Of a DNA stretch of 64,000 bases, positions 53,898 to 62,848 are shown piece by piece. This DNA comes from Nitrobium sp046350935. Lineage in GTDB: Bacteria; Nitrospirota; Thermodesulfovibrionia; Thermodesulfovibrionales; Dissulfurispiraceae. A model generated the notes under the pieces. That model had not been told where the DNA came from and ran no database searches. It was given only the letters and a program-made list of their open reading frames with translations. Location of the stretch: assembly GCA_046350935.1 (NCBI GenBank), contig JAXLZK010000005.1:62001-126000 (forward strand). The letters run 5' to 3'. A program made the position numbers and the translations under genes. The stretch's first letter is position 1, and each line of letters opens with the position of its first letter.

Positions 53898-54009
53898 CCT
53901 GTATTATACACTATTGTCGCATGGCTGCCACCGGCGCTCCTGAAAAGGAGAGCATGTACTTTAAGTGCATTCTCTTTCAGGTATCCAATACGTTCTTTCT
54001 TCCCTACCA

Positions 54010-54345
54010 ACCATGCGCTTCCCTTTTGAGGGGAGTGTCAGGGGATTCGTTCCCTTGCAATGCGACAGGATTATTGTATTCCCCCGCGGATCTCTGTTGT
54101 CTGATTCTCCTGTCCTCTGGGGAGCGGCAGAAAAGGAGAGGAGAGGCCCTCTCCTTTTTGCCGACTCATGGTCTGTCTCTCTGAGTGAAATACTTCAAGG
54201 TGTCGCAGGCAAGGAGCACCTCACCCCCTGCACCCTCCCCCCTCCTCCCCTCTCTCTTTCTTCTGTCGTCGTCCCGGCAGATCCTCTGAGCCGGGATCCA
54301 GTCCTCTTCAAAGACTCTGGATTCCGGCTTTCGCCGGAATGACGG
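54010..54345. repeat. Long non-coding repeat R2, copy B
   Basis: Counterpart of 28510-28895. The shared blocks start at 54048 and 54200. The central hairpin pairs 54126-54141 with 54148-54162; its arms read GGAGAGG/CCTCTCC where copy A has AGAGAG/CTCTCT, so pairing is kept though bases differ. The right end is the palindrome GATTCCGGCTTTCGCCGGAA (ending ATGACGG). It lies in the gap between the GAF sensor gene and the TPR gene of the Tad operon. Confidence 0.75.
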
Positions 54346-54442
54346 CACACAACACAGCTTTCGAGACAATGACGGCAGGAGAGAGACTCCGACTTTCTGA
54401 CGGGGTGAGGGATTACCAAACAAAGGGACACAGGGGGCAGAG

Positions 54443-54553
54443 GGGGATCCTCTTGTCTGCAGCGAGCGTCTGGAATAGCAAAGGGGGCAGGTAACGTCCT
54501 GCCCCTTGTATGCGTGAAGGGAGAACGGATTATTATCACATAAGAGGATCCCC
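54443..54553. repeat. Nested inverted repeats in the 53.9-54.8 kb gap
   Basis: Outer 12-bp arms GGGGATCCTCTT (54443-54454) and AAGAGGATCCCC (54542-54553) are perfect. An inner hairpin AAGGGGGCAGG/CCTGCCCCTT (54481-54507) has one bulged G. No gene is inside. The remaining sequence to 54811 contains a hydrophobic 122-codon open frame (54510-54878) that overlaps the TPR gene and shows no gene-like features, so I do not call it. Confidence 0.65.
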
Positions 54554-54811
54554 TGCAATCAGGGAGGAATTCGCTCGCAAAGAAAGAGCGGTCCCCCCAG
54601 CCTCTCACCCCAAGATGCCTATTCAGGCGGTTTCCGGGACGGCTGTTTCCTTTCGCTCTTCTTTCCTGCTACTTCTCTTTACAGTGGGCTTCTTCTTGTT
54701 CTCGTTTTTGATTACCCCTGAACGGGGGAACAATGACCGGGAGCATATCCTGCACGCTACCCCGACTCTGCTCCCTTTGTACGCAAGAATAGTGTCCTTG
54801 TGGAGTGAAAC

Positions 54812-55780
54812 TTACTTTTTAGTGAGAAGAGACGCTGCGGCCTGCGCCTCTTTCAGGTTCTCGCTCGCTTTCACATAGAAACGGGGGTTGAGCTCAATCG
54901 CGGTTTCGAACGCCTTCACCGCGTCCTCAGGCTTTCCTGCCCTGAGATAGACATACCCAATATTGTTCTGGGCCGAAGCCTCGCCTCCTCCCTTCTTGAA
55001 CGCCTCGAAGGCTTCCTGATACCTTCCCTGCTTCGCGAGGGCCATAGCGAGGTTGTTATGGATCCGCGCATCACCGGACCTCTTCAGAGCCTCGCCGAAG
55101 GCCCGCACCGCCCTCTCGTAGTCTCCGGCAAGGAAATAGGACATCCCCAGGTTGTTGAAGAGCATGCCGCGGCGGGGCTGAAGGGCGATAGCCGCCTCAT
55201 AGGAGCGCTGCGCCTCCCCGAACTGCCCCAGGCGGTCGCAGGCAATCCCAAGGGCGTTATGCGCCTGCCACAGGTCAGGTTTCAGCCTGACCGCCTCCCT
55301 GAGACTCCCCTGCGCCCCGGCAGGGTCCCCCTCCTGCAGGAGCGCCTGCCCCAGGCCCTCATGGGCAAGGAAGTGCCCGGGGTCCTTCTTCAGGATCTCC
55401 TGGAACTCCCGTTTCGCCTCCCTTGTCATCTGTTCCTTCAGATACAGGCGGCCCACTTTGTGCCGCACCCGGACATTCTCCGGCTGAAGGGCGAGGGCCC
55501 GGCCGTAGCTGATGAGGGCCGCAGCCGTCTTCCCCTGCCGCAGGTGCGCATCGCCCGTCTTCTCATGCTCCCCGGCATCCTTGGGGAGAGCGTGGCCTTC
55601 CGGGACCCGTTCACGGATATCGGCCTGCTCGTTCAGCTCCTTCAGCCGCATGCTTTCGGCGTGCTTTTCCCTGTAGACCTCCCTCAGACTGTCGGCCCCC
55701 TTCTTGTCGGCAGAGGAACACCCGGCGAGCGCTACGACGGCAGACAGGAGGAGCGCCGCTCCGTACACAACCTGCTTCAT
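54812..55780 (-). CDS. TPR lipoprotein of the Tad operon (TadD-like)
   Basis: A 322-residue lipoprotein with lipobox ALAGC (Cys21) and about seven tetratricopeptide repeats (about 70-310, e.g. GKTAAALISYGRALALQPENVRVRHKVG). In Tad systems TadD is a TPR lipoprotein needed for secretin function, and the position after tadB-tadC fits. It overlaps the preceding TPR gene by 4 bp. The N-terminal 50 residues after the Cys are charged and Glu/Lys-rich. It appears to be the last gene of the operon. Confidence 0.75.
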   Translation of the reverse strand: MKQVVYGAALLLSAVVALAGCSSADKKGADSLREVYREKHAESMRLKELNEQADIRERVPEGHALPKDAGEHEKTGDAHLRQGKTAAALISYGRALALQPENVRVRHKVGRLYLKEQMTREAKREFQEILKKDPGHFLAHEGLGQALLQEGDPAGAQGSLREAVRLKPDLWQAHNALGIACDRLGQFGEAQRSYEAAIALQPRRGMLFNNLGMSYFLAGDYERAVRAFGEALKRSGDARIHNNLAMALAKQGRYQEAFEAFKKGGGEASAQNNIGYVYLRAGKPEDAVKAFETAIELNPRFYVKASENLKEAQAAASLLTKK

Positions 55781-56988
55781 GAACGCCCCCCTTCCTTCCC
55801 GCGGTCTGCCAGACGGGGAATGAGGTCCCGGCCGATCACCACTTTCACCTTGATCGCGGAAAGCCCCAGCCTGCTTCGCATTTCGGTCTGCGGGGAGACG
55901 GGGAGGGCTCCCGCCACGCCTGCGGCGGCCTTGTCGTACCCTGCCCGGTAATAGACCGTGGTCCGGGCATGGCGGAAGCTTTCGTCGTTGGTGAGCCGCG
56001 CCACCGGAATTCCCTGCTGCATCAGGTACTGCTTCGTCAGCTTTGCCATATTGTTCACCCCGTTGCCGTTGGCTATCTCGATCCGCGCATCCGCAGGGAT
56101 TCCACTCTTTGGAACGCCCCGCGCCTCCTGCAGAGGCGGTACGGACGGCGTTGCCTCTTCCTGATGAAGAGGGCGCTCCTCACTTGTCCGCACGGCGGCA
56201 GCTCCCGCCGCATCCTTCGGGTCATCACGCTCCCGGAGCTCCGTCCCGCCCGCAATGGCGACCAGGGCTGCCGACGCTTCCAGCCCTGCCCTGGTCGCAG
56301 CAGAAAGGGGGCCGTAGGCCAGGGCGCTTTCGTACTGCTCCCGCGCTGCGGCAAAGAGCCCTTTCCGGTAGAGGATGCCGGCAAGCGTTTCCGGGGCCTT
56401 TGCCGGGTCTCCCGCCTCCGCGAATTCCGTCAGCGCCTGTTCGGGATTTCCGCTCAGGGCGTAGGCCATCCCCAGGTTGTAGCGGGCCGTAGCAGAGGCG
56501 CCGTCCCGCTCCACCGCTTTCCTGAGCGGGACGACCGCTTCTTCCGGCTTGCCCTGGAGCAGGAGTGAATAGCCCAGGTTATTGAGCACATATGCATTCC
56601 CCGGCTCCAGGGCAAGCGCCCGCTCATAGGCGGCACGGGCTTCGTCGAACTCCCCCAGCATGTCGAGGGAGGCCCCGAGCCCGTTGTATGCCCGCGCGGA
56701 CGAGGGGTCGACCATCAGGGTTTTCCTGAACTCCACCAGGGCGTCCCGGTGCATCCCCCTCTGCTGATAATAAAGGGCGAGGGTATAGTGGGAGCCGGGG
56801 TTGCCACGGGCGGACCGCACCCCGGACATGAACTGCCCCACCTCCTTTTCCCCCGCCTTCCTGTTCTGCTGCACGGAAGCCTGGCCCAGCCAGCCGGCCA
56901 CGGTCTCCCGCAGTGCACAGCCCGCGAGGACAGAGACGATCATCCCTGCTGAGAGTGCCCTGCACGCTGTCCTGCCCAAACGTATCAT
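55777..56988 (-). CDS. TPR lipoprotein with C-terminal LytR_C domain
   Basis: A 403-residue lipoprotein (lipobox VLAGC, Cys24) with five or six TPR units (about 65-225), a low-complexity acidic linker (about 245-295) and a LytR_C-type domain at about 298-395 (ARIEIANGNGVNNMAKLTKQYLMQQG...KVKVVIGRDL). TPR plus LytR_C is seen in some Tad loci of anaerobes; the LytR_C fold may bind cell-wall material. AAAGGAG lies upstream of the ATG. It overlaps the following TadD-like gene by 4 bp and starts 38 bp after tadC. Confidence 0.78.
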   Translation of the reverse strand: MIRLGRTACRALSAGMIVSVLAGCALRETVAGWLGQASVQQNRKAGEKEVGQFMSGVRSARGNPGSHYTLALYYQQRGMHRDALVEFRKTLMVDPSSARAYNGLGASLDMLGEFDEARAAYERALALEPGNAYVLNNLGYSLLLQGKPEEAVVPLRKAVERDGASATARYNLGMAYALSGNPEQALTEFAEAGDPAKAPETLAGILYRKGLFAAAREQYESALAYGPLSAATRAGLEASAALVAIAGGTELRERDDPKDAAGAAAVRTSEERPLHQEEATPSVPPLQEARGVPKSGIPADARIEIANGNGVNNMAKLTKQYLMQQGIPVARLTNDESFRHARTTVYYRAGYDKAAAGVAGALPVSPQTEMRSRLGLSAIKVKVVIGRDLIPRLADRGKEGGRS

Positions 56989-57026
56989 GGTGAGCTCCTT
57001 TCTTCATCAGGCGCTGCGCGCCCTTC

Positions 57027-57977
57027 TCAGCGGCTCAGGAAAATCCTGTGCAGTTGTATGAAAGCCGGCCCCAGAATGGTGATGAAAAGTGAGGGGAAAA
57101 TGCAGAGGACCAGGGGGAAGATCATCTTCGTCGGCAGCTTTGCCGCCACTTCCTCCGCCCTCATGTATCTCTTTGTCCGCATGGCGTCCGAGTGGACCCG
57201 CAGCGCCTGCGCCACCCTGGTGCCAAACCGGTCGGTCTGGATCAGCAGGGTCGTGAGGCCATTCACCTCCTCGAGGTCGGTCCGGAGGGCAAGGTTCCGC
57301 AGGGCGTCCTTGCGCAGCTTGCCTCCCCGCAGCTCAAGGCTCAGCAGCCTGAACTCGTCGCTCAGCACCCTGCTGCGTATCCGCATCTCCTCCCCTACCT
57401 TGTTGATGGCAGCATCCAGCCCCATGCCCGCCTCGACGCAGATCACCAGGAGATCGAGAGCGTCCGGGAAGCTCTCCATCAGCTTCCGCTTCCGCGCACG
57501 CGTGAGAGAGGAGAGCACGAGATTCGGCAGATAGTAGCCCACCGCGGAGGACGCCACCAGGAAGAAGGCCGCATAGGAGGGAGGCATTGCGCTTCCCGCC
57601 GCGGCCTTTACCACCCAGAAGAGAAGGGGGCAAATGAGCAGGAGAAACACCTTCACTCCCACGAAAACGAAGACAGCGCTCTCACGGCGGTACCCGCCCT
57701 TCAAGAGGGCCTTGCGCATGCGGGACAGCTCCTGCTCGTCCTTCGGTTTCGTCCACTTCCCCAGGAAGCCCGCCCCCCGGAGCAGGAGCTTTACAAAATA
57801 CCTGTCGGAACTCAAAAAGCTCTTTCCCTCGGGATAGGAGCTCCCCCTCCCTTCCCTGAGTTTTTCAACAAGCTCCCGCTGCTCACGTATCGCTTTCGAA
57901 AAAGAGAAAAGGGTAAGACCAGCCAGGGCGATCCCGGCAAAAACGAGGCACGCAATCAGGATGGAAGCGGTTTCCAT
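57027..57977 (-). CDS. tadC: Tad pilus platform protein TadC
   Basis: A 316-residue inner-membrane protein of the T2SSF family in the TadC branch. Hydrophobic spans lie near 5-27, about 105-125, 132-155 and 285-310; the conserved cytoplasmic domain reads SFPDALDLLVICVEAGMGLDAAINKVGEEM and LTTLLIQTDRFGTRVAQALRVHSDAMRTKR. TadC forms, with TadB, the platform on which Flp pilins are assembled. It starts 9 bp after tadB. Confidence 0.92.
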   Translation of the reverse strand: METASILIACLVFAGIALAGLTLFSFSKAIREQRELVEKLREGRGSSYPEGKSFLSSDRYFVKLLLRGAGFLGKWTKPKDEQELSRMRKALLKGGYRRESAVFVFVGVKVFLLLICPLLFWVVKAAAGSAMPPSYAAFFLVASSAVGYYLPNLVLSSLTRARKRKLMESFPDALDLLVICVEAGMGLDAAINKVGEEMRIRSRVLSDEFRLLSLELRGGKLRKDALRNLALRTDLEEVNGLTTLLIQTDRFGTRVAQALRVHSDAMRTKRYMRAEEVAAKLPTKMIFPLVLCIFPSLFITILGPAFIQLHRIFLSR

Positions 57978-57986
57978 AAAATCCTC

Positions 57987-58949
57987 CTATACCCGTATGG
58001 TGATCATTTTTTTCATCGTCAGCACGCCGACGACCATACCCCCCAGAGCGACGGCGATGAGCAGATGCCCCGCGGGATCCGTCAGCAGCACCTTGATGTA
58101 GTTCGGCTTCGTTAAATGGACAGCAAAAGCGACAAGGAATGGTATTGCGATCAGAATGGCCGCGGAAAATCTGCCCTCCGCCGACAGTATCCGCACCCGG
58201 TTCAGCAGCTTGAACCGCTCCCGGATGAGATGGGCCAGGGTTTCCAGTATCTCCGCCAGGTTGCCCCCCGTCTCCCGCTGGACGATGACGGATACGACAA
58301 AGAACCGGAGGTCTGGGCAGTCCACGCGCTCCGTGAGGTTCTTCAGGGCCTCGGGGACCCCCACCCCGAAGTTGATCTCGTTCATGACGGCCTCGAACTC
58401 CACGCTGATAGGGTCGTCGAACTCTTCGGACACCAGCTTCAGCCCTCCGCTGAAGGCATGACCCGCCCGCAGCGCCCGTGCCACCAGGTCAAGTGCGTCC
58501 GGGAGCTGGCGATAAAATTTCTCCATCCGCCCTTTCCTTTTCAGCAGGAGATACCACCAGGGCGCTGCAGCCGGGACAAAACCGGAGACGGCGAGCAGCA
58601 GACCGTTGCCGGTAAAGAAAGAGAGGGCGAAAGCCCCGGACAAACCGAGCACCAGAGAAAGGAAGAGATAGGCCCCCAGAGGGTACGGGCTGTCCGCCTG
58701 GTCGAGCAGGCGCTCCAGCCTCTCGATCCCCTTTACCTGCAGCAGGAGGCGGTTCAGCCACGGCATCGTGCTCAACGTCCTTTTCTTTACGATATCCACG
58801 GCCCCCCCGAACGAGCCGGAAGAGAGGGCCCGGAGCCTCCTGCGGACTGCGCGCGCCTCGGGGTTCCAGAGGGTCTTTATCACGAGGCTGCTCTCGTACA
58901 GCAGCAGAGAGGTGAGGGCGAAGATTCCGAGTCCGATCATGATTTCCAT
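57987..58949 (-). CDS. tadB: Tad pilus platform protein TadB
   Basis: A 320-residue inner-membrane T2SSF protein: N-terminal helix (about 5-25), a central pair near 95-130, the cytoplasmic domain QLPDALDLVARALRAGHAFSGGLKLVSEEF followed by VIVQRETGGNLAEILETLAHLIRERFKL, and C-terminal helices (about 255-318). It pairs with TadC. The start is 8 bp after the tadA stop. A typical length for TadB. Confidence 0.92.
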   Translation of the reverse strand: MEIMIGLGIFALTSLLLYESSLVIKTLWNPEARAVRRRLRALSSGSFGGAVDIVKKRTLSTMPWLNRLLLQVKGIERLERLLDQADSPYPLGAYLFLSLVLGLSGAFALSFFTGNGLLLAVSGFVPAAAPWWYLLLKRKGRMEKFYRQLPDALDLVARALRAGHAFSGGLKLVSEEFDDPISVEFEAVMNEINFGVGVPEALKNLTERVDCPDLRFFVVSVIVQRETGGNLAEILETLAHLIRERFKLLNRVRILSAEGRFSAAILIAIPFLVAFAVHLTKPNYIKVLLTDPAGHLLIAVALGGMVVGVLTMKKMITIRV

Positions 58950-58957
58950 AGGGCTCC

Positions 58958-60304
58958 TCAGACCTCCATCACCGTGGAGGTATCGAACAATGAATGGGGG
59001 ACAGGGATGCTCAGGGCCTTGAACTTCTCGGCGAAGCGGGGCATGATGCCCCTGGAGCGGAACCGCCCCGCTACCCTGCCGTCCGGCCCTACCCCGGCCT
59101 GCTCGAAGGAGAATATCTCCTGGAGAGTGATGATGTTCCCCTCCATCCCGGTGATCTCCTGCAGGCTGATCATCTTCCTGCTCCCGTCCACGAGCCGCGC
59201 CAGGTGGATGATGACATTGACGGCGGCGCTGATGTATTTCCGCACGGCCTCGTTGGGGATGTTCACCCCGCTCATCGAGACGATGGTCTCGAGCCGCATG
59301 AGGGCGTCCCGCGGGGAATTCGCATGGATCGTCGAGATGGATCCGTCGTGGCCGGTGTTCATCGCCTGGAGCATGTCGAGGGCCTCCGCGCTCCGCACCT
59401 CCCCCACGATGATGCGGTCGGGCCGCATCCGGAGACTGTTCCGCACCAGGTCGCGCTGGGTGACTTCTCCCCGCCCCTCCACGTTGGGAGGCCGCGTCTC
59501 GAGGCGCACCACATGCTCCTGCTTGAGCTGGAGCTCGGCGGAGTCCTCGATGGTGACGATCCTCTCATCCGGGGGGATGAAGCGGGAGAGCACGTTCAGG
59601 AAGGTGGTCTTTCCCGAGCCGGTCCCCCCGGAGATAAGAACGTTCAGCCGCGCCCGCACGATCCCCCGCAGCAGCTCCCCCAGTTCCGGGTGGAGGGTCT
59701 TCAGGGAGATGAGGTCGTCCAGCTCCAGCGGGTCCACCGCAAAGCGCCGGATCGAGACCACGGGACCGTCGAGGGCGAGGGGAGGGATGATGGCGTTCAC
59801 CCGCGACCCGTCGGGGAGCCGTGCGTCCACCATGGGGGAGGATTCGTCGATCCTCCTCCCCACGGCGGAGACGATCTTTTCGATGATCCTGCGCAGGTGG
59901 GTGTCGTCCTTGAAGCGCGCGTCCGTCGGCTCCAGCTTGCCCCGGCGCTCCACATAGATCCGCCGGTAGGTGTTGACCAGGATATCGGAGACCGTGGAGT
60001 CGCGCAGGAAAGGCTCGAGCGGACCATACCCCAGCACCTCGTCGACGATCTCCTCGAAGATGCTCTCCCTTTCCCTCGCGTTGAGGGGGATCACGTTCTT
60101 TTCCTCGGACAGGATCCTCTCGACCAGCTTCCCTATTTCGGTCTTCAACTGGCTCCGCTCCAGGGAGTCGAGGAGCGTAAGGTCGATCAGGTCGAGCAGG
60201 CGGTCCTGCACCCGTATCTTCAGCTCCTGGTACTCGTTGGACCGGGTAAACTTGTTGAACGGGGTCTTGAAAACGGCCAGAGAGGTTGCATGCAGCGCTG
60301 CCAT
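58958..60304 (-). CDS. tadA: Tad/Flp pilus assembly ATPase TadA (CpaF)
   Basis: A 448-residue secretion ATPase of the CpaF/TadA branch, distinct from the GspE/PilB ATPases elsewhere in the window. It has an N-terminal helical domain, then DEVLGYGPLEPFLRDSTVSDILVN, Walker A GGTGSGKTTFLN near residue 224, RIVTIEDSAELQL, Walker B RIIVGEVRSAEALDML and the His box STIHANSPRDAL. I start at 60304, where AAGGAGGG precedes ATG; a longer frame to 60445 lacks homology and overlaps the gap after cpaE. It drives Flp pilus extension and possibly retraction. Confidence 0.94.
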   Translation of the reverse strand: MAALHATSLAVFKTPFNKFTRSNEYQELKIRVQDRLLDLIDLTLLDSLERSQLKTEIGKLVERILSEEKNVIPLNARERESIFEEIVDEVLGYGPLEPFLRDSTVSDILVNTYRRIYVERRGKLEPTDARFKDDTHLRRIIEKIVSAVGRRIDESSPMVDARLPDGSRVNAIIPPLALDGPVVSIRRFAVDPLELDDLISLKTLHPELGELLRGIVRARLNVLISGGTGSGKTTFLNVLSRFIPPDERIVTIEDSAELQLKQEHVVRLETRPPNVEGRGEVTQRDLVRNSLRMRPDRIIVGEVRSAEALDMLQAMNTGHDGSISTIHANSPRDALMRLETIVSMSGVNIPNEAVRKYISAAVNVIIHLARLVDGSRKMISLQEITGMEGNIITLQEIFSFEQAGVGPDGRVAGRFRSRGIMPRFAEKFKALSIPVPHSLFDTSTVMEV

Positions 60305-60353
60305 CAGGCGGGCCCTCCTTCTTTCTTTTCCGGCGTTTTTCCTGGCTCCGGCC

Positions 60354-61550
60354 TCAGGCCGGCTTGAGTCCGAACAGGCTTCCGAATACCGTACTCTTTT
60401 CCCTTTCCTTGCCCTTTTCCTCCCCCTCGAGGAACGTGGCGGCAAGCTGGCGGAGACTCCCCGCCACCCCGTTCCGGTAGACCACGGTGTCGATGGGCCT
60501 CCCGCTGTTGATGGCGGTCATGGTAGTGTGATAATCGTTGGGGACGGTCCAGGCTATCGGCCGGTTGATGCTCTTTTCCGCCTCGTCAAGGGGAATGAGC
60601 GGCTTTTTGTGGTGGCGGTTGGCGAGGACGCGGAGGGCGCTCTCCGCCGGGTACCCGATCCGCTGGAAGAGATCGAGCATCTTCCTCACATTGATGAGGC
60701 AGGGCAGGGTCAGGACCGAAACGACAAAGACGGTGTCCGACAGCTCCAGCGCCTTGAGGGTGATATCGCTCAGAGTATGGCCGGCATCCATGACGACGAA
60801 ATCGAAGGTCGCCTGCAGGTGGCGCACCAGCAGCTCGATGGTCTCAGGGTTCGCGGCCTGCATCCTGTCCGGCTGGGAAGGTGCGGGCAGCACGTAGATC
60901 CCCGAGGGATGCTTCGAGAGGATGCTCATGAGATAGGCATCGTCGAGCCGGGAGATGTCGCGGGCCATTTCCCCCCAGTTGAAGGGGGTGCGGATATCGA
61001 GGAAGAGGGGGACCTCCCCGAACAGCAGGTTCAGGTCCATCAGGGCCACCCGCACGCCCCCGTCAACGGGAGGGAACCCTGTCGCAAGGTTCACCGCCAC
61101 GGTCGTGGTGCCGACCCCTCCCTTGCCGCCGACGACGGAGATGATCTTTCCCTTTTTCGTTTTCCCCTCGCTCCCGGCGCTCTCCACCCTCTCCCGGAAC
61201 TTTACCAGGGACAGCCGCACCTCTTCCCTGTTGACAGGCTGAGGGAAGAACTCCCTGATCCCCATCCGCAGCGCTTCAAGGAGAACCTTCGGCTCCGTCC
61301 GGGCGGAGGTGAGGAAGATCTCCCGGGCCGCGGCCCGGTCCTGCACCGCCCTGACCTCCCGGAGCTCTGCCTCTATGTCTCTCCCGATCTCCCTGATGAG
61401 GAGATCGCAGTCGAAGGCGCGTCCGGGGTCCGGCGGCATGTGGGCGTTCACGATGCGAAAGCCCCTCATCGAGGAGACCGCCTCCCTGATGCTCTCCAGC
61501 GCCTTCGGGTCATGTACTTCCAGCTTCACCAGAATCATCTTTTCGGACAT
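60354..61550 (-). CDS. cpaE: Tad pilus localisation protein CpaE/TadZ
   Basis: A 398-residue protein with an N-terminal atypical receiver-like domain (about 1-125, no usable phosphoacceptor loop obvious) and a C-terminal ParA/MinD-like ATPase (about 135-370) with deviant Walker A GGKGGVGTTT near residue 140, MDLNLLFGEVPLFLD and VMDAGHTLSD. CpaE/TadZ positions the Tad machine at the cell pole or site of assembly. It is 9 bp downstream of tadG and 49 bp upstream of tadA. Confidence 0.92.
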   Translation of the reverse strand: MSEKMILVKLEVHDPKALESIREAVSSMRGFRIVNAHMPPDPGRAFDCDLLIREIGRDIEAELREVRAVQDRAAAREIFLTSARTEPKVLLEALRMGIREFFPQPVNREEVRLSLVKFRERVESAGSEGKTKKGKIISVVGGKGGVGTTTVAVNLATGFPPVDGGVRVALMDLNLLFGEVPLFLDIRTPFNWGEMARDISRLDDAYLMSILSKHPSGIYVLPAPSQPDRMQAANPETIELLVRHLQATFDFVVMDAGHTLSDITLKALELSDTVFVVSVLTLPCLINVRKMLDLFQRIGYPAESALRVLANRHHKKPLIPLDEAEKSINRPIAWTVPNDYHTTMTAINSGRPIDTVVYRNGVAGSLRQLAATFLEGEEKGKEREKSTVFGSLFGLKPA

Positions 61551-61559
61551 CGCGCCTCC

Positions 61560-62837
61560 CTATTTCACCAGCACCGGTATTTTTGAAAGCACCCCAAAGT
61601 TTTCCCCCCCCGTCCGTCCTGCGGGCTCATGGGTTTCACAGTCGGGCTTCAGATACATATTCATCATTGTGTAGGGAGCAGGGTTCCCGTCTTTGTCCCT
61701 CAGAGTGTACTTCTCGACAAATTCGTTCCAGCACGTCTGTCCGCTCTTCGTACGCGGGCAGGTCCAGTCCTCCATCTTCCTCGGAACTCTATTCAAATGC
61801 GGATCAGAGCCCGAGTCGGTGATCCAGAGGACGTCGACGGTCACCGCTCCGACCACCTTGTTGCACGGCCCCGGGTTGCTGTCGTTGCACTCGACCACCA
61901 CAAGGGTGAGCTTCCACGGCATGTCCGGGGTCCCGTCGCTGTTCGTGTCGATGGATGTGTCGGACTTCCAGCACGTGATCAAGTCACTGAGAGAGGACGC
62001 CTGCTCCCCCCCTGCTGTAGTGATAGGCTCCCCATATTTGATAGTCTTTGGGTTACCCCCTTTACAGATGAGTTTTCGCACATCGCTCGAACTGGCTGCT
62101 CCGCCACAGGAGTCTCCCGTTGGTTGCTCGAAATTGGTCCAGCCTGCGGTCTCTTGGTCATATCCGCCCGGGGCCGAATTAATCATCCGTCCCCGCGAGC
62201 AGACATACTTCCCGTTTGCGTCGAGGAGGCTTTCCTTGCAGATGGCGATGGGCTGGTCCGCCTCTCCCGGTTTGAGGGTGCCCGCAAACCCGATGTATGC
62301 CACTGCGTTCCTTGTGGAGGAAAAGCCGTCATAGCCGAAGATGCGGGCAAGATAGGAGGCCGCCTGGGTGCCGGCCCCTCCTCGCCGCCACCCGCACCGC
62401 ATTGATGAAATCCAGGTTGGCATCCAGCTCCTCTGTGGATACATTCCAGAGCTCCACCGGCGCCGTAGAGTCGTTGGGAGTAAAGGTCTTCGTGGCAAAG
62501 CTCCAGTGCCCCGCTCGACATCCCCTGCATCCACCTCCGCCGCCGTGCCGTCGCTCTTGTTTTCTGTCGCGATCTCGATGGCTTCAGCATCCGCTCCGTT
62601 GTTGACCGTACCGTCCTGATTATAGAGGTACAGGGCTCCTGCGAGGGCCCCCGCGTCCGCGGCATTCTGGAGCTCATTTGCAACCATGGCGAGATGTCCC
62701 GTATCGATGGCGAGAGCGGCTACCCCGACGAGCAGGAAAAGCAGAAGGGCGACGGTCAGAGCCGAAGCTCCCTCCCGGCTCTTCAGCACCTCCTTCATTA
62801 GTGAGTGCCGCGCTGTGCGTTCAGGGCGTTTTCCCAT
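61560..62837 (-). CDS. TadG-like pseudopilin/assembly protein with two compensating frameshifts
   Basis: A 425-residue frame with one N-terminal membrane helix in the Tad/TadE-like motif REGASALTVALLLFLLVGVAALAIDTGHL and the typical NELQNAADAGALAGALYL; the rest is a periplasmic region rich in Cys. Residues from about 110 to 155 read as out-of-frame, Arg/Pro-rich sequence. Shifting frame between 62512 and 62375 restores WSFATKTFTPNDS...LDANLDFINAVRVAARR, which joins smoothly to GTQAASYLARIFGYDGFSSTRNAVAYIGFAG. Each shift lies in a run of four C. The gene is therefore either error-containing in this assembly or truly mutated. Neighbours tadE and cpaE confirm the operon place. Confidence 0.75.
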   Translation of the reverse strand: MGKRPERTARHSLMKEVLKSREGASALTVALLLFLLVGVAALAIDTGHLAMVANELQNAADAGALAGALYLYNQDGTVNNGADAEAIEIATENKSDGTAAEVDAGDVERGTGALPRRPLLPTTLRRRWSSGMYPQRSWMPTWISSMRCGWRRGGAGTQAASYLARIFGYDGFSSTRNAVAYIGFAGTLKPGEADQPIAICKESLLDANGKYVCSRGRMINSAPGGYDQETAGWTNFEQPTGDSCGGAASSSDVRKLICKGGNPKTIKYGEPITTAGGEQASSLSDLITCWKSDTSIDTNSDGTPDMPWKLTLVVVECNDSNPGPCNKVVGAVTVDVLWITDSGSDPHLNRVPRKMEDWTCPRTKSGQTCWNEFVEKYTLRDKDGNPAPYTMMNMYLKPDCETHEPAGRTGGENFGVLSKIPVLVK

Positions 62838-62848
62838 TTCTCCCTCCG

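Noticed and set aside
54510..54878. Open frame of 122 codons with a hydrophobic stretch
   Set aside because: It overlaps the TPR gene on the other strand, has no convincing ribosome site and lies among repeats.
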